Shown here: positions 19,601 through 27,240 of the stretch, in pieces
Position numbering within the stretch: position 1 is the stretch's first letter
How the letters are laid out: every line of letters starts with the position of its first letter
Assembly: GCA_902771725.1 (NCBI GenBank)
Contig: CACXXT010000005.1
Coordinates: 23,607 to 87,606 of the forward strand
From: an uncultured Bacteroidales bacterium
Lineage (GTDB): Bacteria; Bacteroidota; Bacteroidia; Bacteroidales; Bacteroidaceae
DNA length: 64,000 nt
Direction of reading: 5' to 3'
Made by a program: the position numbers and the translations under genes
The notes under the pieces: model-generated
Seen by the model: only the letters and a program-made list of their open reading frames with translations
The model's database searches: none
Told to the model about the DNA's origin: nothing

Positions 19601-20101
19601 CTGGACTCCTACTTCGGAGGCACACGGTTCCGCACCCTGGTGCAGACCTACATCCTGCGACCGTTGCTGAACAACGCCAATATCTACCTGGAGCGGATCA
19701 CCGACCGCTACCACCTCACCTGCAACGAGACCAACGAGCAGCTCAGCATCCTCGTCCACGACCACTACAACAGGAATCAGATTCGCAGCGCTACCGTGCT
19801 CTCCGGCGGCGAACGTTTCATGATCTCCCTGGCCCTCTCCCTCGCACTCTCCTCCCTCAACCGCCCCGACATGAACGTCAACATCCTCTTCATCGATGAA
19901 GGCTTCGGCACCCTCGACGAGAGCACCCTGGGATCCGTGATGGCCACCCTGGAGAGGCTCCAGGAGATTGCCGGTCAGTCCAACCGGCGTGTGGGCATCA
20001 TCTCCCATCGCAAGGAACTCGAAGAACCCGTTCCCGTACAGATCCGTGTCGTCCAGAAAGGTGAAGGACGCAGCCAGGTGGAGATAAAGAACCAGTATTA
20101 A
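16655..20101 (+). CDS. sbcC: Exonuclease subunit SbcC (Rad50-like ATPase)
   Basis: 1148 aa from the ATG at 16655 (MKLKELHIRNIASIESADID); longer frames upstream overlap sbcD and are not needed. The Walker A GETGAGKS is at residues 41-48. Long coiled coils run either side of the zinc hook CPLC (Cys563, Cys566). The ABC signature LSGGERFMISLAL is near 1048 and the Walker B with D-loop LFIDEGFGTLDEST near 1080. With SbcD it forms the DNA end-processing complex, which can also act on palindromes and phage DNA. The gene ends in a hairpin terminator followed by repeat copy 2. Confidence 0.96.
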   Translation: MKLKELHIRNIASIESADIDFENGLNDAVTGTPAPIFLISGETGAGKSVILDAISLALYKKTPRTVGVANSMNNDYPDATGETIRVASIEQYTRIGISERDECYSEVVFEGNDGRDYHARLSLGMMRSRGNETLKLKHRPSVWEYRIDDGDWIRDNSGKVVQQAVGLSFQQFGRMAMLAQGQFANFLTGDKKEREAILEQLTNTEHFTAYGEAINRLFNKAKTVKQQIQTRLETELPHTLSEEELAQIQQEQQENQQKRTALDQRLTVLDTQLRLVDQVLQGERILEESRKKVQQQEAIVAGEEYQCSKTLITDWDATTQQRQQFLQLQHAREEEQTAHTGLQTLQETFLRLCADLAFRQNQLGSLAEEIRQLEGWMKQRQQHDTLYSRAHETEARIQQYLSARKKSGELTASLEKEHARTGGLRQHVEQALTQVSEAGQAVKAKEAEIDALRRKREAMDPQKVNDQLSKAEADRHALEILLEAWKTLQEEQQHAGQLRKEIEAVQEALQRDKTLCDQATEDYNTKLAAADAAGKRLTTMQMSVSETIVNLRRRMHNEHTDICPLCGQPVDHALLDDDFQGILTPLEQEQQQAAAALQKASERLDALKKTYAGKQGALQERQKQLTLADQKNKATRERIIGQAFEAKFDTHEPLDGQVSAALQKLDAEIGALQAAQREAERLQGEINRLTGEKKPLDTRKLEAEKAKVRADGELNANANEISRLEKECQRIAQECSEQEQAISYQLAGYAEDWKTDAEATMKNLRKEAEEYNRQKEQLREHLQRRTSDESRIATLTKHRQDILATCPEWPSEAQPQSFACEDIHVEWTDLLGKASAFVATLERCHADITRAEAFLSAYYQLTGKTEQTLLALTTQEQQVVEARRFVTDIDTRLHSFKDDIAAAQNRINAALQELGIADRTALPDKQKLEEERTSTNTARDEILGMLGQVKIRLEAHQQSAETLKKLKAQLDEAEQQFNRWKRLDSYFGGTRFRTLVQTYILRPLLNNANIYLERITDRYHLTCNETNEQLSILVHDHYNRNQIRSATVLSGGERFMISLALSLALSSLNRPDMNVNILFIDEGFGTLDESTLGSVMATLERLQEIAGQSNRRVGIISHRKELEEPVPVQIRVVQKGEGRSQVEIKNQY

Positions 20102-20112
20102 CACCAACAGGC

Positions 20113-20136
20113 AGAGAGGAGGCCACCCTCCTCTCT
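20113..20136 (+). terminator. Terminator of sbcDC
   Basis: AGAGAGGAGG pairs with CCTCCTCTCT around loop CCAC, then TTCTGTT. The same AGAGGAG hairpin precedes repeat copies 3 and 5. Confidence 0.8.
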
Positions 20137-20155
20137 TTCTGTTGTCACCTCCACA

Positions 20156-20209
20156 TCCGATTTCGCAAATGATATACTGATATACTGGTATGTTGATATA
20201 CTGATTGAC
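20156..20209 (+). repeat. Intergenic element copy 2
   Basis: TCCGATTTCGCAAA followed by TGATATAC-type units, the last degenerate (TGATTGAC). It runs straight into the CTAGCTAG promoter of the next gene through ATTGACAAATTCTAGCTAGC, an arrangement repeated on the other strand at 54447-54491. Confidence 0.9.
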
Positions 20210-20214
20210 AAATT

Positions 20215-20259
20215 CTAGCTAGCACGATTTGCTCAGATAACAGAAAGTCCGTACCTTTG
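20215..20259 (+). promoter_or_regulatory. CTAGCTAG-type promoter
   Basis: CTAGCTAG (20215-20222), TTG, 20 bp including CAGAAAGTCCG, then TACCTTTG (20252-20259). The gap from CTAGCTAG to the -7 box is 29 bp. It drives the acidic-protein gene at 20309. Confidence 0.8.
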
Positions 20260-20308
20260 CAGCCGAAAACATACAACTCCACGTTTAACCATTAAAAGAA
20301 TAAGCCCT

Positions 20309-20848
20309 ATGAAAGAAATTAAAGTCCTATTGGAAGCATGCCACGGTTATAGCCACTTCGGCAGCTACTCAAGTCATGCCACCGTGGATATTGAAGTCAG
20401 CAACAAAGCTCTGGCGGCACTGCGTAAGATCCACCCCTCCGAGGCTACCTGCGAACAGGTGGCTGAGGCCATCAGCCAGGGAGCCACCGCACTCCAGTCT
20501 GTGCACACCAAGGCCTGCAACGAATACTATAATATGGTAGAACGCTACTGGCTGCACGAGGCCGACAACGAATGTGAGCGGGAGGCCCTGGAGCAATGCA
20601 TCGACGACGACATCGAGGAGGGACTCTTCGAGCCCGATATGACCATCGAGGAGTTCAGCCAGATGAAGGAAGAGGAAGGATGCGACCTCGACGACGAAGA
20701 GCTGGTGGAAGAATACCACTTTTATCTCATGGACGACTATGCCGCCTGGGTCCACTGTCAGGACGATAACGAATTCGTGGCCTGCCGCGTGGGCTGCGAC
20801 CTCGATGGCATCCGCGACGAACCTGCCAGCTACACCCTCAAGTACTGA
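20309..20848 (+). CDS. Acidic protein of unknown function
   Basis: 179 aa, family not recognised. Strongly acidic, above all in residues about 75-150 (ECEREALEQCIDDDIEEGLF, MKEEEGCDLDDEELVEEYHF). No signal peptide or membrane segment, so probably cytoplasmic. Residues 28-60 may form helices (VSNKALAALRKIHPSEATCE). It has seven cysteines, unusually many for its size. It is transcribed from a promoter of the same type as sbcDC, the WG-repeat gene and another acidic-protein gene at 53553, with which I see no sequence similarity. DNA mimicry is one idea for such charge, but nothing specific supports it. Confidence 0.75.
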   Translation: MKEIKVLLEACHGYSHFGSYSSHATVDIEVSNKALAALRKIHPSEATCEQVAEAISQGATALQSVHTKACNEYYNMVERYWLHEADNECEREALEQCIDDDIEEGLFEPDMTIEEFSQMKEEEGCDLDDEELVEEYHFYLMDDYAAWVHCQDDNEFVACRVGCDLDGIRDEPASYTLKY

Positions 20849-20911
20849 CCTCTCGCCGTCCTCTCCCCCTCCAAACGTCAAACCATTGTCAAAAACAAAT
20901 TCAAGAACATC

Positions 20912-21160
20912 ATGAAGTACATTTTCCACAACGACGACCTCTCCTACGTCATCGAGGACGAAAAGGAGCTCAACAAGTTCACCCGGCGCTCCGTCCTCGG
21001 CTGCAGCATCTACATCATCGCACTGATTATCGGCGGAATCCTGCTCCTCCTGGGCATGATGTACCTCTTCTACCTGATACTCGAGTATCCCGTAGATATC
21101 TTCTCGTGGTTTCTGGACTTGCTGATGAGTATCATCAACTTCTTCGGACCGCCCGTATAG
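20912..21160 (+). CDS. Small membrane protein of unknown function
   Basis: 82 aa. A charged N-terminus (MKYIFHNDDLSYVIEDEKEL) is followed by a long hydrophobic stretch, about residues 30-58 (SIYIIALIIGGILLLLGMMY), and a second weaker one at 60-80. The family is not recognised. It lies 63 bp after the acidic-protein gene with no promoter box between, so the two are probably co-transcribed. Confidence 0.6.
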   Translation: MKYIFHNDDLSYVIEDEKELNKFTRRSVLGCSIYIIALIIGGILLLLGMMYLFYLILEYPVDIFSWFLDLLMSIINFFGPPV

Positions 21161-21235
21161 TCCAAAAAACTCCGGTATGAGACCACGAACCAGCAAAAAG
21201 ATTGCTCAATCCTCGTATTTCTGCCCCTATTTTTC

Positions 21236-21243
21236 TATCTTTG
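21236..21243 (+). promoter_or_regulatory. -7 box of the AddB/AddA-like operon
   Basis: TATCTTTG, followed by about 27 bp to the ATG at 21271. This supports a separate transcription unit from the small membrane gene before it. Confidence 0.6.
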
Positions 21244-21270
21244 TGCCCGAATAATCAATACAAAACAGTT

Positions 21271-23934
21271 ATGAACATCGTTTATTCACCCGTTTTCAAC
21301 TCCACGAGCTACGTCAACCTCGAGCAGCGCCAGGGTCAGTGGCTCGGCCTGAAGGTGTGCGGTTCGGCCGAACTGCTCTCCGAACTCGAGCTCCGCGCAG
21401 GCATTGCAGTTGCGGAGCAGAGCGAACCCGAACGCCTGGTCGCTTTCCACACATCCGTAAAGAATAAGGTAGCCGGCACCGTCTTCGAGCAGTCGTTCCG
21501 AACCGATGAGGTGGGTGTCACACGTCAGCTCATGACGTGGTGCGACAACCTCCTCATGGCGGGATGGGACCCTGCCGCACCTGCCCCGTCCGACAAACTC
21601 GCGGCCCTTGCCGAAATCGCCAAAGGCGTGCAGGGCAAGCATGTGGCCCAGCGCTGGCAGGACCTCACCGCCAGCCTCCGCGACCACGCCGTCTTCAGCA
21701 AGGACGATGTCATCGAAGTCCATACCGCAGAGCTGATACCGCCCGTCATCAAGGCTGCGCTCGTCCAGCTCTCCTCGCAGGCCACCGTCAACTACGTGAC
21801 CAATGAAGGCACCACACCCTCAGATGTCAGCGTATATCATTTCAAGACACGCACCCAGGCCTACCAGTGGTACCTCTCCTGGCCCGAAGCCCTCGCTGAT
21901 GTCGACGTCTCCGTCAGTGCCGACAACTGTATCCTCAACGACATGGCCATAGCCATGGGCCGCCCTGCGGTCAATTCCAAGTCGCAGAACAGCAATCCCC
22001 AGCTGCTGCAGCTGTTCAAGTTGGGTTTGTCGCTCTTCGCCCGCCCGTTGAACGTCTACAACCTCCTCTCCTACCTTCAGGTTCCCGGCAACCCGCTCGG
22101 CGGCGTTGCCTATAAGCTGGCGCAGGTCTTGGCCGACGAGGGCGGCATCAATGAGAAATGGCAAGAGGTCATCTCGAACTACGACTTCACCGATGACGAA
22201 GGCAAGGACCGCCGCGACGACAAACTCGCCTTCATCGCGATGATCAATGCCGACTACTCCCCCGAGCGCATCCCTGTCTCCGACGTCAGAACCTACACCG
22301 GTAAGCTGGCCCATTGGTGCGACCTCCTGCGCTACTCACGCCATGTCGACGACGAGCGCAAGGAGCAGCTTGTGGTCTTGGCAGCCTTCTGCCGTTCCCT
22401 GCTCGCCATCCTCCCCGTCGAGGGCTTCATCACCTCCAACGAGCTCAAGGCTCATGTCGACGGCATCTACCGCCCCCAGTCCTTCACCCATATGAAGGCG
22501 CAGAAGAACTCGCCCGACGTCATCTCGGACGTCACACAGCTGGCCGACCGCGCCGACAAGGTGTGCTGGCTGGGCTGTGTCGGAGCCTCCGTGCAGCCCT
22601 ATCCCTTCGATTTCCTCAACCAGACAGAATGCGAGGACCTCAACCGCTCTGGTATCGCCATCCCCGCCAAGTCCGGTTTCTACACCCTTCACCACCGGCT
22701 GCAGCTGGATGCCCTGAAGAACATCAGCCACCTGGTCCTCGTCACCTGGGAGTTCGACGGCAATGCCCGCCAGGAGGAACACCCGCTTGTCACCGAACTC
22801 AGGCAGCAGCGCAAGGCCGACTGGCACACCCTTTTCCACGCAGACGAGCAGCCCAACCTCCCGACCGTCAGCGGCGACGTCTCAACCCTTGAGCCGCAGA
22901 CCTCCTATCAGCTCTCCTCGATGGCCGCTCTCCGTCGCGACAAAGAGAGTTTTTCCAGCGTCTCCCTCCTCATCCAGCACCCGTTCGACTACACCATGGA
23001 TTATCTGCTCCGCCTCAGGGAACCCATCGTGGGACAGCTGCCCGACCTCGACACCACCAAGGGCCTTGTCGCACACCTCGTGGTGGAGACGCTGGTGAAA
23101 GAACATCTCGGACAGATGGCCGACTACTATCTCAGCCTCGATGCTCCCGCACGCGACGAGCTGTTCAACGCTGCCATAGCCCAGAAAGGAGCCATACTCA
23201 TGCTGCCGGAATATCACATCGAATGCCAGCAGTTCAAGGCCGTACTCCACGACAGCCTCACCGCCCTGGCCCGCACCATCAAGGACCTGTGCCTGAAGCC
23301 CGTCGGCAGCGAGGTCGAACTGAATGTCTCATTCGAGAAGATTGGCAACTTCCAGGCCAAGATCGACCTCCTGCTTCGGGATGCCGCCGGCCGCTATGTC
23401 ATCTTCGACATGAAATGGTCCGAGAACAATTCCTATCGCGAAAACCTTGAGGAGAACAAAGCCATGCAGCTCGAACTCTATCGCCAGGCCGTGGAGCAGC
23501 ACTTCAAAGCCGAGGTCGCGGGAGTAGGCTACTACCTCTTCCCCCGGATGACCCTGTTCACCACCGATTACCCCGATTCCGACCACGTCAAGCAAGTAAC
23601 GGTGAAAGCCGACGAAGCCGTGCGGAACCTCTTCGCGGAAGTACAAAACTCCTACGTCTACCGTCGCACCTCCTTGGACGATGGCTTTATCGAGGAAGGC
23701 GAACTGACCGACATTGCCGAACTCCCCTACACCACGGACAAACCATCCGACCAGCCGCTCTATCCCATAAAAGCTGACTATAACGACAAGGATAAGTCAA
23801 AGAAAAGGAAAGCCTGTCCCTACGTCAAGAAGGACAAGCCCCCCTTCACCAAGCAGAAGCCAGATTGGAAAAAGCCCACAGATCCCAAGGAAATCAAGAC
23901 TACTCACCCCATCCTAAAAGGCAGACTCGTATGA
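21271..23934 (+). CDS. AddB-like protein with C-terminal PD-(D/E)XK nuclease
   Basis: 887 aa from the ATG at 21271, which lies just behind a -7 box; a longer frame exists but would start before it. The C-terminal third is a RecB/Cas4-type nuclease: AKIDLLLRDAAGRYVIFDMK (Asp about residue 699; Asp and Lys of DMK at about 712-714) and QLELYRQAV near 733. The N-terminal two thirds have the size and place of an inactive helicase fold as in AddB, but no clear Walker motif. The tail (about 850-887) is Lys-rich. The stop overlaps the next start (ATGA), so it is made together with the UvrD-type helicase, as AddB is with AddA. An accessory rather than the housekeeping AddB is likely because its partner differs from the usual Bacteroides AddA. 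Confidence 0.75.
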   Translation: MNIVYSPVFNSTSYVNLEQRQGQWLGLKVCGSAELLSELELRAGIAVAEQSEPERLVAFHTSVKNKVAGTVFEQSFRTDEVGVTRQLMTWCDNLLMAGWDPAAPAPSDKLAALAEIAKGVQGKHVAQRWQDLTASLRDHAVFSKDDVIEVHTAELIPPVIKAALVQLSSQATVNYVTNEGTTPSDVSVYHFKTRTQAYQWYLSWPEALADVDVSVSADNCILNDMAIAMGRPAVNSKSQNSNPQLLQLFKLGLSLFARPLNVYNLLSYLQVPGNPLGGVAYKLAQVLADEGGINEKWQEVISNYDFTDDEGKDRRDDKLAFIAMINADYSPERIPVSDVRTYTGKLAHWCDLLRYSRHVDDERKEQLVVLAAFCRSLLAILPVEGFITSNELKAHVDGIYRPQSFTHMKAQKNSPDVISDVTQLADRADKVCWLGCVGASVQPYPFDFLNQTECEDLNRSGIAIPAKSGFYTLHHRLQLDALKNISHLVLVTWEFDGNARQEEHPLVTELRQQRKADWHTLFHADEQPNLPTVSGDVSTLEPQTSYQLSSMAALRRDKESFSSVSLLIQHPFDYTMDYLLRLREPIVGQLPDLDTTKGLVAHLVVETLVKEHLGQMADYYLSLDAPARDELFNAAIAQKGAILMLPEYHIECQQFKAVLHDSLTALARTIKDLCLKPVGSEVELNVSFEKIGNFQAKIDLLLRDAAGRYVIFDMKWSENNSYRENLEENKAMQLELYRQAVEQHFKAEVAGVGYYLFPRMTLFTTDYPDSDHVKQVTVKADEAVRNLFAEVQNSYVYRRTSLDDGFIEEGELTDIAELPYTTDKPSDQPLYPIKADYNDKDKSKKRKACPYVKKDKPPFTKQKPDWKKPTDPKEIKTTHPILKGRLV

Positions 23935-26900
23935 AAAACATTCAGTATATCAACGCCGGAGCAGGTTCCGGCAAGACCACCAGGCTCACCCAAATCCTGT
24001 CCGAGCAGCTCAGTGGTCCCTACAAACCCTCCGAGGTCATCCTCACCACCTTCACGGAGTTGGCAGCCTCCGAGTTCCGCGAGAAGGCTCGCGAAGCCCT
24101 CTACAACAGCGGCCATACCGATGCGGCAGCCGAACTGGATTCCGCAGCCATCGGCACCGTCCATTCCGTAGCCCTCAGCTTCATCCAGAAGTACTGGTAC
24201 CTGATAGGCGTATCACCCGACATGAAAGTCATGTCGGACGACGACCTGCAGGTCTATATCAGCGAGTCCCTGGGTAATTTCGTGAGCACGGAAGACCTTA
24301 AGTTCTTCCGCTCCTATCAGCGCTTCTTCGACTTGAAAGACGGGTCGCATGCAGACCTCAATTTCTGGAAAGACCATCTCCTCAACATCATCGAGAAGGT
24401 GAACAACTACAATGTCGACATCCAGCGAAGCATCGAGGACAGCCAGGAGATTGTAGATAAGATCTTCCATAAGAAAGTGGTATTGAATCAGAATGCACTG
24501 GAATCGTTCAAAAGCGCATTGGCTGCCGACTATCCCTCTCACAGCGACAATGCCAAGAAAACTACCGGGCCCATTCACGAAGGCCTACAGCAGAACGAAC
24601 GAACATATGCATTTCTTTCCAAGTTGTATGATTTCCTTACGAATGATGATCAGAAGAATATCAAAAACCATATAAAAAAAGAAGTCATCGGAGAAAACGT
24701 GTATGATAGTCTTGTCGACAATCTCAAGGCCGTATTATGCTCAGCTTCCGGCAACGATAATCCTCAATACTTCCTTAAAGAAATGATTAAGAGACTTCTG
24801 ACTATCGCCAGCAACTGGAAGGAGGGGTTCATCAACTTCAAGAAGGACCGCCATATCATCGACTACAACGATATGGAACGCCTGTTCCTGCAACTCCTGG
24901 AAAATACGGATGTCAAGGCCGAGATCCGTGGTACATACAAACTGATGATGGTCGACGAGTTCCAGGACTCCAGCCCCATCCAGTTGGAGATCTTCAAGCG
25001 CCTATCCGACCTTATGGAGCAGAGCTACTGGGTCGGCGACCCCAAGCAGAGCATCTATGGCTTCCGTGGGGCGGATGTGGATCTCATTAAGGAGACCATT
25101 CAGCTATTTAGCCCTTGTGGCGCTACTCCGGAATCGCACCTCAGTTTCGACAGGATAGACAATTCATGGCGTTCAAGGCAGCCCCTGGTACACCTAGTAA
25201 ACAGATGTTTTGCCAGGGCATACAACGGCATTATCGAAGAGAAAGATGTCGTATTAACTCCCCAGCGTCAGGAATCAGCGCAATTCACTCCAGCACTCTC
25301 TCACTGGAATTGTTATGCCTCCAGATCATCCACCGACATCTACACCGACAAAGTAGCAGCCCGCATCCAGCAGCTACTAGAAAGCCACACCGTCGTCCAG
25401 TTCAAGAACAAGGACGAGTTCCGCGCTATCCGTCCCGGCGACATCGCCATCCTCTGTCGTACAAACGGTGAATGTAAGAATTTTGCCAAGGCGCTGATCA
25501 GAAAGGGCGTTCCCGTATGCTTCGTCAACGACGACATCCTTCAGCAGACGGAAGTGCAGCTGGTCCTCACCCTGCTCAAGTTTATGGTCGATTCCTCCAA
25601 CAAACATGTGCGTGCCGACCTCCTGCGCCTGCTCCAGGACACATCCACGCAGGACATCCTCCAGCAGCGCCTGGACTATATGATCAGCCTCAAACAGCAG
25701 CAGGAGAACGCAGGCGACGATGCCGGGAAGCCCAAGGACCAGTGGCTCAACGACAGCCCCCTCATCAGCCGCCTCCAGGAGTTCAGGCAGACCGTGCGGA
25801 ACCTCTCCGTCAGCGACCTCCTCGACAGCATCATCTTTACCCTCGCCCTCCCCGAAATAGTGGCTAAATGGGACGATGTCGACAACCGCCGGCAGAACCT
25901 GCACACCCTCAGTGCCCTCGCCCGCAGCTACGACGAGCACTGCCTCCAGATGGGCATCGGAGCCTCCGTGGGCGGACTCCTCACCTATCTCTCCTATACC
26001 ACCGTCGACAACAAGGTCGACAATGCCACCGATGCCGTCAAGGTGCTCACCTACCACAAGTCAAAAGGCTTGGAGTGGCCTTATGTCATCCTCTCGTCCC
26101 TTGAGGACGACAGCCTGGAAGTCAAGACATTCACGCGGAAGTGTTTCTGGGGCATACACGAACTTCGTCACCAAGGTAGTGATGGGAATGCGGTATATAC
26201 CATTCAGCTATTACCCAGGATCGGCAGTGCTTACAATACCAACCTGCCGAAGCCAGTTATTGATGCTTGTTGCACTTGTCCGACATATGAGGTTTTAGTG
26301 AAAAAAGAGCAGAACGACCTGCGCAACCTATTGTATGTAGGCATGACCAGAGCCCGTGATTATCTGACCACCCTCAGCCTTCAAGGTGGAAAGAACAATC
26401 TGCCCACTCTAGCCTGGATCCGGAACGCCGGCATCTCCGACGGCGAGATAACGAACAATGCAAAATCCTTATGGGGTGAAGACAATTTGACTCCTGTCTT
26501 CGAGGACCTCCCTGATGTCAAAAGCACCGAGGACACCGCAGCTGCTGCAGCCACTCACTACACCCGCTATGCCTACCCGGACAACCCCGAGCTCGCCCGC
26601 GATCCCAAGTACCTCTCCCCCAGCCGCCTGCCCAAGATAGAGTTCGCCCCGGAGAACATCCGTATCCTCGCAGATCTCGACTGCCGTATCGAGCCCTACC
26701 GGACCAAGCCCGAGACGGAAGCGGCGGCAGGAACCTGCATCCACAACATCTTCGCCGTCTACGACCCCGCCCTCTCCCGCGAGGAAAATGTCGCCCGCGC
26801 CACACGCATCCGCAATGGCAACAATATGTACGAGGTCATCCCCGATGTCGACAAAGTCGTCACCTCCATCGAGCACCTCTACGCCTGGCTGGAAGCCACC

Positions 26901-27212
26901 TATGGCAATCCCACCTCCATCAAGCATGAAGTCCCCTTCATCCAGCCCCTCCCCGGCCAGGTCGTACATGGCGAGATAGACCTCCTCTGGTACCTCAGCG
27001 ACCGCGAGTGCGTACTCGTCGACTTCAAGAACTTCCCCGGCAGCAAGGACACCATCACCAACCCCGATCCCGGCAACCGCCACTATGCCGGCACCTACGC
27101 CTCCCAGCTCCAGGCCTATCGCGATGTCCTGTCCGCCTCCGGTCTCACCGTCCGCGACACCCTCATCTACTACTCCGTCATGGGCTGTCCCGTCCGCCTC
27201 AACCTCGGCTAA
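23931..27212 (+). CDS. AddA-like UvrD-family helicase with C-terminal nuclease
   Basis: 1093 aa from the ATG at 23931, in a 4-bp overlap with the preceding stop. SF1A helicase motifs: Walker A NAGAGSGKTTRL (residues 8-19), VDEFQDSSPIQ near 341, VGDPKQSIYGFRGAD near 369, TYHKSKGLEWPYVIL near 706 and LLYVGMTRARDYL near 800. The C-terminal nuclease has EIDLLWY near 1013, VDFKNF near 1029 and QLQAYRDVL near 1059. With the AddB-like partner it would form a double-nuclease helicase that resects or degrades DNA ends. The N-terminus (MKNIQYINAGAGSGKT) differs from the VYRASAGSGKT form I associate with housekeeping Bacteroides AddA, so this may be a second, specialised complex. Confidence 0.85.
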   Translation: MKNIQYINAGAGSGKTTRLTQILSEQLSGPYKPSEVILTTFTELAASEFREKAREALYNSGHTDAAAELDSAAIGTVHSVALSFIQKYWYLIGVSPDMKVMSDDDLQVYISESLGNFVSTEDLKFFRSYQRFFDLKDGSHADLNFWKDHLLNIIEKVNNYNVDIQRSIEDSQEIVDKIFHKKVVLNQNALESFKSALAADYPSHSDNAKKTTGPIHEGLQQNERTYAFLSKLYDFLTNDDQKNIKNHIKKEVIGENVYDSLVDNLKAVLCSASGNDNPQYFLKEMIKRLLTIASNWKEGFINFKKDRHIIDYNDMERLFLQLLENTDVKAEIRGTYKLMMVDEFQDSSPIQLEIFKRLSDLMEQSYWVGDPKQSIYGFRGADVDLIKETIQLFSPCGATPESHLSFDRIDNSWRSRQPLVHLVNRCFARAYNGIIEEKDVVLTPQRQESAQFTPALSHWNCYASRSSTDIYTDKVAARIQQLLESHTVVQFKNKDEFRAIRPGDIAILCRTNGECKNFAKALIRKGVPVCFVNDDILQQTEVQLVLTLLKFMVDSSNKHVRADLLRLLQDTSTQDILQQRLDYMISLKQQQENAGDDAGKPKDQWLNDSPLISRLQEFRQTVRNLSVSDLLDSIIFTLALPEIVAKWDDVDNRRQNLHTLSALARSYDEHCLQMGIGASVGGLLTYLSYTTVDNKVDNATDAVKVLTYHKSKGLEWPYVILSSLEDDSLEVKTFTRKCFWGIHELRHQGSDGNAVYTIQLLPRIGSAYNTNLPKPVIDACCTCPTYEVLVKKEQNDLRNLLYVGMTRARDYLTTLSLQGGKNNLPTLAWIRNAGISDGEITNNAKSLWGEDNLTPVFEDLPDVKSTEDTAAAAATHYTRYAYPDNPELARDPKYLSPSRLPKIEFAPENIRILADLDCRIEPYRTKPETEAAAGTCIHNIFAVYDPALSREENVARATRIRNGNNMYEVIPDVDKVVTSIEHLYAWLEATYGNPTSIKHEVPFIQPLPGQVVHGEIDLLWYLSDRECVLVDFKNFPGSKDTITNPDPGNRHYAGTYASQLQAYRDVLSASGLTVRDTLIYYSVMGCPVRLNLG

Positions 27213-27240
27213 TCCCCCATAAACCTAATATCTACCCTTG